The notes beneath the pieces were generated by a model that saw only the letters and a list, made by a program, of their open reading frames with translations, did not search any database and had not been told where the DNA came from. DNA of 11,175 nt from JANOBJ01 sp031411575 (GTDB taxonomy: Bacteria > Pseudomonadota > Gammaproteobacteria > Burkholderiales > Burkholderiaceae_C). Within the stretch, counting starts at the first letter, position 1. The number at the start of each line of letters is the position of its first letter. Made by a program: the position numbers and the translations under genes. Below are positions 1-5,788 of the stretch, piece after piece. The stretch lies in contig JANOBJ010000162.1 of the NCBI GenBank assembly GCA_031411575.1, positions 1 to 11,175 on the forward strand, in the 5' to 3' direction.

Positions 1-1115
<1,115 letters not shown>

Positions 1116-1116
1116 G

Positions 1117-1123
1117 GCTCACC
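1117..1123 (-). promoter_or_regulatory. Shine-Dalgarno of metH pterin part, complementary to riboswitch 3' strand
   Basis: On the minus strand this reads GGTGAGC, inside AGAAGGTGAGCC directly before the ATG. It is the only purine-rich candidate and decides the start. The same seven bases are perfectly complementary to GCTCACC at 1171-1177, which is the end of the riboswitch pseudoknot strand. A mutually exclusive pairing is therefore possible: pseudoknot formed with SAH (SD free) or SD paired without SAH (SD masked). The complementarity is seen; its use is inferred. Confidence 0.6.
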
Positions 1124-1170
1124 TTCTGCTTGGCCGGCGCCGGTGTGGCCGGTCGCCAGAAATCAAATGG

Positions 1171-1243
1171 GGTGAGCGCCGTTGCATCCCTCAAGCCTGG
1201 CGACTGTTGTCTGGCAACAATATCGCTGCAGCGCTCCTTGAGT
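1171..1243 (-). promoter_or_regulatory. S-adenosylhomocysteine (SAH) riboswitch, ahcY-motif type
   Basis: The minus strand carries the conserved core of the SAH riboswitch. It has AAGGAGCGCTGCA near the 5' end, CCAGGCTTGAG in the middle and GCAACGGCGCTCACC at the 3' end. P1 pairs CTCAAG (1237-1242) with CTTGAG (1190-1195). The pseudoknot pairs GAGCGC (1231-1236) with GCGCTC (1174-1179). P2 pairs GCGAT (1222-1226) with GTCGC (1200-1204) and continues as TGTTG/CAACA (1215-1219 with 1205-1209) after a two-base bulge. Known members bind SAH in preference to SAM and switch on SAH-recycling genes such as ahcY, metF and metH. That fits this position, 55 bases before the metH pterin-part ATG. Recognised by eye from core sequence and pairing, not by a covariance search. 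Confidence 0.92.
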
Positions 1244-1250
1244 TAACATG

Positions 1251-1256
1251 ATTTTA
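1251..1256 (-). promoter_or_regulatory. Possible -10 element for the riboswitch-metH transcript
   Basis: The minus strand reads TAAAAT here. A start about seven bases downstream would fall at ~1244, one base before the riboswitch P1 helix. No convincing -35 hexamer is present 16-18 bases upstream (CATTCG at best), so the promoter may be weak or need an activator. Confidence 0.4.
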
Positions 1257-1311
1257 GATCAATCAGCCGCTGGCGAATGAGCCTTGACGGCACGTATGGG
1301 AACCAACCTCG

Positions 1312-1911
1312 ATGTTTGACAAGCTTTTCGGACGAAAACCCGCGGACGCCCAGGGCTCGGCCTTCCCGGAAACCCGGGTCATGGACATCACCGGCTCGTC
1401 CAGCGCCGATCTGGCGGCCTCGATGCTGGTGGCGCCCACGGCGCTGATGCAGCTCAGCCCTGAGGAAGCGCGCACGGTGGTCAATTACATGCAACCGCAC
1501 AAGATTCCCGAGGGCATCACCTTCATCCGGGAAGGCGACACCGAAAAAACCGATTTCATGCTGCTGGTTCTGGACGGTGAGGTCACGGTCGAATCGATCG
1601 TGGTGAGCCGCACCCAGCCGGTCACGTTGACGGTGCTGGGTGCCGGCAGCCTGATCGGCGAGATGGGCCTGCTTGACGGCGAGCCACGCTCGGCCTCGTG
1701 CACCGCCGCCACCGACCTGCGCTGTGCCATCCTGACCCGCAGCGCCCTGAAAAAGCTGATGCAGGACGACCCGCGCACCGCCGCCAAGCTGCTGCTCGCG
1801 ATCTCGCTGCGCATCGCGGCCCGCATGCGCGAAACCGCCGACAAGGTGAAGCTGTATTCCCAGCTGACCGTGGCGATGCAGCAGGAGATTGATCGGCTGA
1901 TGCCGACTTGA
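1312..1911 (+). CDS. Cyclic-nucleotide-binding-domain protein (CRP-like, no DNA-binding domain)
   Basis: A 199-residue protein with one cNMP-binding beta-barrel, roughly residues 42-155. The phosphate-binding cassette is seen as GSLIGEMGLLDGEPRSAS (112-129), including Glu117 and the Arg126-Ser127 pair that contact the cyclic nucleotide ribose and phosphate in CRP. The C-terminus (~155-199) is helical and could form a dimer helix, but I see no helix-turn-helix; CRP/FNR regulators normally have one after about residue 140-170. There is no signal peptide or membrane segment. It may sense cAMP or c-di-GMP and act through protein contacts, but the ligand and output cannot be told from sequence. 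The gene lies between the two halves of metH, on the opposite strand, with 196 bp to the metH pterin part. No strong Shine-Dalgarno precedes the ATG. A functional link to methionine synthesis is not shown. Confidence 0.88.
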   Translation: MFDKLFGRKPADAQGSAFPETRVMDITGSSSADLAASMLVAPTALMQLSPEEARTVVNYMQPHKIPEGITFIREGDTEKTDFMLLVLDGEVTVESIVVSRTQPVTLTVLGAGSLIGEMGLLDGEPRSASCTAATDLRCAILTRSALKKLMQDDPRTAAKLLLAISLRIAARMRETADKVKLYSQLTVAMQQEIDRLMPT

Positions 1912-1934
1912 CACCCACCCCCGAAGCGCCTGCG

Positions 1935-1991
1935 GCGCCTCCCCCTTCCAGGGGGCGCAACCAGTGGCCCGGCGAAGCCGGTTCCACGGTT
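1935..1991. repeat. Two adjacent hairpins, Comamonadaceae-type intergenic repeat
   Basis: Hairpin one (1935-1958) pairs GCGCC-T-CCC with GGGGGCGC around a CCTTCCA loop. Hairpin two (1959-1991) pairs AACC-a-GTGG with CCACGGTT and encloses GGC-gaa-GCC. Sequence of this form, including ...TTCCAGGGGGCGCAACCAGTG..., is familiar to me from many intergenic sites in Comamonadaceae. It follows the cNMP-binding gene by 23 bases and may also end its transcript, although there is no T tract. Confidence 0.6.
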
Positions 1992-2073
1992 GCTCTGGGG
2001 CACGGGTCTGTATCGGGAACGTTCGTGGCGCCTTGGATGTTCTGTTGCGCCGGGCGCATGCTCACATACTTCC

Positions 2074-2164
2074 CCGTTCGAGTTGAGCTTGTCGAAGCGC
2101 CGCACTGGGCGCGTCTGGGTTCGCTTGCGCGCCCTATCCGTTCGCGCTGAGCCTGTCGAAGCGC
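2074..2164. repeat. Two direct copies of a 27-bp element (CTGAGCCTGTCGAAGCGC type)
   Basis: Copy one is 2074-2100 and copy two is 2138-2164, 64 bp apart. Both begin CCGTTCG and end TGTCGAAGCGC and differ at three of 27 positions. The core (GAGCCTGTCGAA) is a widespread intergenic repeat in proteobacteria, usually at many sites per genome. Both copies point the same way and end 25 bp before the stop codon of the convergent metH gene. Confidence 0.65.
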
Positions 2165-2189
2165 TCGCGCAGTTTGTGCCGTGAGTGCC

Positions 2190-3236
2190 CTACGCGGCTT
2201 CCTTGTAGAAGAAGCTGCGCTGCAGTGATCGCGCGGCGAGTGGCAGCACCGCGTCACGGATCGCGCCGATATGTTCGGGCGTGGTGCCGCAGCAACCGCC
2301 GACGATATTCACCAGGCCTTCGGCCGCGAACTCCCTGAGCAGGCGCGACGTGACCTCGGGCGTCTCGTCAAAGCCGGTGTCGCTCATCGGGTTGGGCAGG
2401 CCGGCGTTGGAGTAGCAGCTGATGAAAGTATCCGGCGCGGCCTTGTGCAGCTCCTGGATGTAGGGGCGCATCAGCGCGGCGCCCAGCGCGCAGTTCAGGC
2501 CGACGGCCAGTGGCTGCGCGTGGCGCACGCTGTGCCAGAAGGCGGTGACGGTCTGGCCCGACAGGATGCGGCCGGACGCATCGGTCACGGTGCCGCTGAT
2601 GATGAGCGGCAGGCGCTCGCCGCTGGCCTCGAAGTATTCGTCGATCGCAAACAGCGCCGCCTTGGCGTTGAGCGTGTCAAAAATCGTCTCCACCAGCAGC
2701 ACGTCGGCGCCGCCCTCGACCAGCGCCTCAACCTGCTCGCGGTAGGCCGCGCGCAGCTCCTCGAAGGTCACGTTGCGCGCGCCCGGGTCGTTGACGTCGG
2801 GGCTGATGCTGGCGGTCTTGGGCGTGGGGCCGAGCGCGCCCACCACAAAGCGCGGGTGGTCAGGGGTGGAAAACTTGTCGCAGGCGGCGCGGGCCAGCCG
2901 GGCCGAGGCCAGGTTCATCTCGCGCGCCAGTGGCGCCATGTCGTAGTCGGCCTGGGCCACGTTGGTGGCGCCAAAGGTGTTGGTCTCGATCAGGTCGGCG
3001 CCGGCGGCCAGGTAGGCCTCGTGGATATCGGCAATGACATCGGGCCGCGTCAGGCTCAGCAACTCGTTGTTGCCCTTCACGTCCTTGTGGAAATCCCGGA
3101 ACCGTTCACCCCGGTACTGCGCCTCGCCCAGCTTGAAGCGCTGAATCATGGTGCCCATGGCGCCGTCCAGGATGGCGATGCGGCTGGCCAGAATGGCCGG
3201 CAGGGCTTGGGCACGGGTGTATTTGACGGGCTTCAT
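2190..3236 (-). CDS. metH: Methionine synthase, homocysteine-binding part (split MetH)
   Basis: A 348-residue protein that is the homocysteine methyltransferase (zinc) domain of cobalamin-dependent methionine synthase. LDGAMGTMIQ (23-32), NNELLSLTRPDVI (56-68), GADLIETNTFGAT (79-91), VGALGPT (132-138) and DVLLVETIFDTLNAKAAL (178-195) follow the MetH order. The three zinc-ligand cysteines are Cys249 in GLNC and Cys315-Cys316 in GGCCGTTP, close to E. coli MetH Cys247/310/311. It binds homocysteine as zinc thiolate and must work with the pterin/cobalamin part encoded at 1-1115. The protein ends naturally about where the linker to the pterin barrel would begin. The ATG at 3234-3236 fits the family start; an in-frame extension to 3332 would run through the rhodanese start region and is unlikely. 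A stand-alone methyltransferase using S-methylmethionine is less likely, because the residues are MetH-like and the other half is nearby. Confidence 0.95.
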   Translation of the reverse strand: MKPVKYTRAQALPAILASRIAILDGAMGTMIQRFKLGEAQYRGERFRDFHKDVKGNNELLSLTRPDVIADIHEAYLAAGADLIETNTFGATNVAQADYDMAPLAREMNLASARLARAACDKFSTPDHPRFVVGALGPTPKTASISPDVNDPGARNVTFEELRAAYREQVEALVEGGADVLLVETIFDTLNAKAALFAIDEYFEASGERLPLIISGTVTDASGRILSGQTVTAFWHSVRHAQPLAVGLNCALGAALMRPYIQELHKAAPDTFISCYSNAGLPNPMSDTGFDETPEVTSRLLREFAAEGLVNIVGGCCGTTPEHIGAIRDAVLPLAARSLQRSFFYKEAA

Positions 3237-3245
3237 GGTGCCGCC

Positions 3246-3277
3246 ATTGTAGGAAATGCAGGATTTCCCCGGACAAT
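3246..3277. promoter_or_regulatory. Overlapping divergent promoters in a nested palindrome, metH1/rhodanese
   Basis: In the 48-bp gap, ATTGT (3246-3250) mirrors ACAAT (3273-3277), and GGAAAT (3252-3257) mirrors ATTTCC (3263-3268). On minus, TACAAT (3246-3251) is a near-perfect -10 nine bases before the metH1 ATG, with TTGTCC (3271-3276) as -35 at 19-bp spacing. On plus, GACAAT (3272-3277) lies seven bases before the rhodanese ATG, with TTGTAG (3247-3252) as a weak -35. Neither gene has a clear Shine-Dalgarno. Motifs and symmetry are seen; promoter function is inferred. Confidence 0.5.
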
Positions 3278-3284
3278 AGCGGCC

Positions 3285-3677
3285 ATGAAGAACCTGCTCC
3301 CCCAAGAGGCTTGGGCCCTGATCCAGCAGCAACCCGACGCGCTGTTTGTCGACACGCGCATGGAAATCGAGTCGCTATACGTGGGCCGCCCGCCCGGTGT
3401 GGAGAACATTCCCTGGTACGAGTATCCCGACCTCACGCCCGACCCGGTGCAGTTTGCCGCGGCCGTGGAGCGCGAAGCCGGCTCCAAGGACCGCACCATC
3501 CTGCTGATCTGCCGCAGCGGCAAGCGCACCGTGGACGCGGCCAAGGCGCTGGAGGCCGCCGGCTTCACCGACGTGGTGAACATCGTGCACGGTTTTGAGG
3601 GCGACCTCGATGACAGCTTTCACCGCTCCCGGCTGAATGGCTGGCGGCACGACGGGCTGCCGTGGGAGCAGATGTAG
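3285..3677 (+). CDS. Rhodanese-like domain protein
   Basis: A 130-residue single rhodanese domain. ALFVDTRMEIES (19-30) is the conserved Asp-Thr-Arg strand, VENIPWYEYP (39-48) the region following the CH2A motif, and ICRSGKRTVDAAKALEAAGF (75-94) the active-site loop, with catalytic Cys76 and loop residues Arg77-Ser-Gly-Lys-Arg81. VVNIVHGFEGDLD (97-109) and GWRHDGLPW (119-127) complete the fold. Such proteins carry persulfide sulfur on the Cys; the acceptor cannot be deduced. There is no signal peptide, so it should be cytoplasmic. Family members are usually 100-140 residues, so it looks complete. It diverges from the homocysteine-domain gene over 48 bp, which may mean shared control, but both concern sulfur only in a loose sense. 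The ATG at 3285 is the only sensible start; it lacks a Shine-Dalgarno. Confidence 0.93.
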   Translation: MKNLLPQEAWALIQQQPDALFVDTRMEIESLYVGRPPGVENIPWYEYPDLTPDPVQFAAAVEREAGSKDRTILLICRSGKRTVDAAKALEAAGFTDVVNIVHGFEGDLDDSFHRSRLNGWRHDGLPWEQM

Positions 3678-3724
3678 CGCCTTTTTAATGCCAAATCGGC
3701 CCGTTGTCCGCATCAGTTGGTCTT

Positions 3725-3749
3725 AGTGCGCTATTTTTTTAATAGCACT
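3725..3749 (+). terminator. AT-rich hairpin downstream of the rhodanese gene
   Basis: AGT-gc-GCTATT pairs with AATAGC-ACT around a loop of five T, forming a nine-pair stem with a two-base bulge. It lies 48 bp past the rhodanese stop and 33 bp before the recQ start. The T run is in the loop and not after the stem, so it is not a textbook intrinsic terminator. GCTAT/ATAGC stems recur at 9530-9566 and 10277-10301. Confidence 0.4.
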
Positions 3750-3782
3750 TGATCCTCTCGACTTCTTCCACTTTTCCCACTC

Positions 3783-5657
3783 TTGTTTCCCTTGTCCCCT
3801 GATTCGGTTCTCCGCGAAGTCTTTGGCTACGACGCCTTTCGGGGGCCGCAGGCCGCCATCGTCGAGCATGTGGTGGCAGGCGGCGACGCGCTGGTGCTGA
3901 TGCCCACGGGCGGCGGCAAATCGCTGTGCTACCAGATCCCGGCGATCACACGCCAGCACGCCGGCCACGGCATCACCGTCGTCGTCTCGCCGCTGATCGC
4001 GCTGATGCACGACCAGGTGGGCGCACTGCACGAGGCCGGCGTGGAAGCCGCGTTTCTCAACTCCACCCTCAGCGGCGAAGAAGCCAACGCGGTCGAAAAG
4101 CGGCTGCTGCGCGGCGAGATCACGCTCTTGTACGCCGCGCCCGAACGCGTGACCACGCCGCGCTTTCTGGCGCAGCTGGACGCGCTGTACGAGCGCGGGC
4201 ACCTGAGCCTGTTTGCGATTGACGAGGCGCACTGCGTGAGCCAGTGGGGCCATGATTTCCGGCCTGAGTACCGGGCGCTGACAGTGCTGCACGAGCGCTA
4301 TGCCAACGTGCCCCGCATGGCGCTCACCGCCACCGCCGACGCACTGACCCGCGCCGACATCGTGGAGCGTCTGCAGCTGGAAGACGCGCGGCAGTTCGTC
4401 AGCAGCTTTGACCGCCCCAACATCCGCTACACCATCGTCGAGAAGAAAGACGCCACGCTGCAGCTGCTGCGCTTCATAGAGCGCGAGCACGCGGGCGACG
4501 CGGGCATCGTGTACTGCCAGTCACGCAAGCGGGTCGAAGACATCGCGCAGACGCTGTGTGACAGCGGCATCCCTGCGCTGCCCTACCACGCCGGGCTGGA
4601 CGCCAGGGTGCGCCAAAACCACCAGGACCGGTTCCTGCGCGAGGAAGGCATCGTGATGGTGGCCACGATTGCTTTCGGCATGGGCATCGACAAGCCCGAC
4701 GTGCGCTTTGTCGCGCACCTGGACATGCCGAAAAACATCGAAGGCTACTACCAGGAAACCGGGCGTTCCGGCCGCGACGGCGAGGCCGCCGACGCCTGGA
4801 TGAGCTACGGCCTGCAGGACGTGGTGAACCAGCGCCGCATGATCGACGAGAGCCCGGCCGGCGAAGACTTCAAACAGGTCATGCGCGGCAAGCTTGACGC
4901 GCTGTTGACCCTGGCCGAAGCCAGCGATTGCCGGCGCGTGCGGCTCCTGGGTTACTTCGGCGAGGACAGCGTGCCGTGTGGGAACTGTGACAACTGTCTT
5001 GATCCTCCGGCGGTCTGGGACGGCACCGACGCCGCGCGCAAGCTGCTGTCCACGCTGTACCGCGTGCAGCAGCACAGCGGCATCAGCTTCGGCGCGGGCC
5101 ACCTCATGGACATCCTGCGCGGCAAGAAGACCGAGAAGGTGGCGCAATTCGGCCATGAGCGCATCAGCACCTTCGCGCTCGGCGCCGAGTTCAGCGAGGT
5201 GCAGCTGCGCGGTGTGCTGCGCCAGCTGATCGCGCTGGGTGCCGTGAACGTGGACGCGCAGGCCTTCAACACCCTGCAACTGACCGAGCTGTCGCGCGCC
5301 GTGCTCAAGGGCGAGATGACGGTGATCCTGCGCGAATCGGTTTCGAGCCCGGCCGAACGCAAGACCTCACGCGGCAAGGCAGGCGCCCGCGCTGGTGCCA
5401 AAGCCACCGCGCCAGCCGCCGCCCCGCTGGACGACGCCGGCCAGGCCCGCTTCGCCGCCCTCAAGGCCTGGCGCGGCGAAGTGGCGCGCGAACACAACCT
5501 GCCCGCCTATGTGATCTTTCACGACGCGACCCTGGCCGCGATTGCGCAACGCTTCCCCCAGTCGCTCGACGACCTGATGGGCATCAGCGGCATCGGCGCG
5601 AAAAAGCTGGAGGCGTACGGGGTCGAGGTGGTGCGGGTGTGCGGCGGCGTTTCTTGA
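3783..5657 (+). CDS. recQ: ATP-dependent DNA helicase RecQ
   Basis: A 3'-5' DNA helicase for recombination and replication-fork repair, 624 residues, similar to E. coli RecQ (~610). FRGPQ (19-23) is motif 0. Walker A is MPTGGGKS (40-47), the DEAH box is 147-150, and SQWGHDFRPEY (153-163) is the aromatic-rich loop. LTATA (181-185) is motif III, and QETGRSGRDG (324-333) is motif VI. The zinc site of the RQC domain is Cys383, Cys399, Cys402 and Cys405 (CGNCDNC). A winged helix follows to ~515, then an Ala/Lys-rich linker (~520-550) and a C-terminal HRDC domain (~553-620). No ATG or GTG is available between the in-frame stop at 3750-3752 and the helicase core; the first TTG (3783) gives a normal N-terminus, and a second TTG at 3792 is also possible. 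No Shine-Dalgarno is visible. It converges with the AAA+ gene. Confidence 0.96.
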   Translation: MFPLSPDSVLREVFGYDAFRGPQAAIVEHVVAGGDALVLMPTGGGKSLCYQIPAITRQHAGHGITVVVSPLIALMHDQVGALHEAGVEAAFLNSTLSGEEANAVEKRLLRGEITLLYAAPERVTTPRFLAQLDALYERGHLSLFAIDEAHCVSQWGHDFRPEYRALTVLHERYANVPRMALTATADALTRADIVERLQLEDARQFVSSFDRPNIRYTIVEKKDATLQLLRFIEREHAGDAGIVYCQSRKRVEDIAQTLCDSGIPALPYHAGLDARVRQNHQDRFLREEGIVMVATIAFGMGIDKPDVRFVAHLDMPKNIEGYYQETGRSGRDGEAADAWMSYGLQDVVNQRRMIDESPAGEDFKQVMRGKLDALLTLAEASDCRRVRLLGYFGEDSVPCGNCDNCLDPPAVWDGTDAARKLLSTLYRVQQHSGISFGAGHLMDILRGKKTEKVAQFGHERISTFALGAEFSEVQLRGVLRQLIALGAVNVDAQAFNTLQLTELSRAVLKGEMTVILRESVSSPAERKTSRGKAGARAGAKATAPAAAPLDDAGQARFAALKAWRGEVAREHNLPAYVIFHDATLAAIAQRFPQSLDDLMGISGIGAKKLEAYGVEVVRVCGGVS

Positions 5658-5664
5658 GCGGGAT

Positions 5665-5739
5665 CGGGGTCAGAGCCCGATTTCGTTCATCGTCGCTTTC
5701 GCCGGCAACGCTATCGTCCTGAATCGGGATCTGACCCCG
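5665..5739. repeat. REP-like inverted repeat between convergent stop codons
   Basis: The left arm CGGGGTCAGAGCCCGATTTC (5665-5684) and the reverse complement of the right arm (5721-5739) match except for one substitution and one extra T, across a 36-base loop. Each arm also folds on itself (ATCGGG/CCCGAT in the left; CGGG/CCCG in the right). GGGGTCAGATCCCG-type elements are typical of REP sequences mobilised by RAYT transposases in proteobacteria. No transposase is nearby. Its position after recQ, and beyond the end of the opposing AAA+ gene, also suits a two-way terminator. Confidence 0.6.
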
Positions 5740-5788
5740 CTACCGCAGCCTGCACACCTGACTGGAGAGACGACCCCGCCGCCAACGT

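Noticed and set aside
1116..1311. Cobalamin riboswitch upstream of the metH pterin part
   Set aside because: No B12-box-like sequence is visible, and the conserved bases match the SAH riboswitch instead.
1908..2184. Short open frames in the spacer after the cNMP-binding gene
   Set aside because: They run through repeat elements and have no recognisable protein features or ribosome binding site.
2271..3284. N-terminal extension of the rhodanese frame across metH1
   Set aside because: The frame is open antisense to metH1, but the rhodanese domain starts at 3285 and the extension has no domain features.
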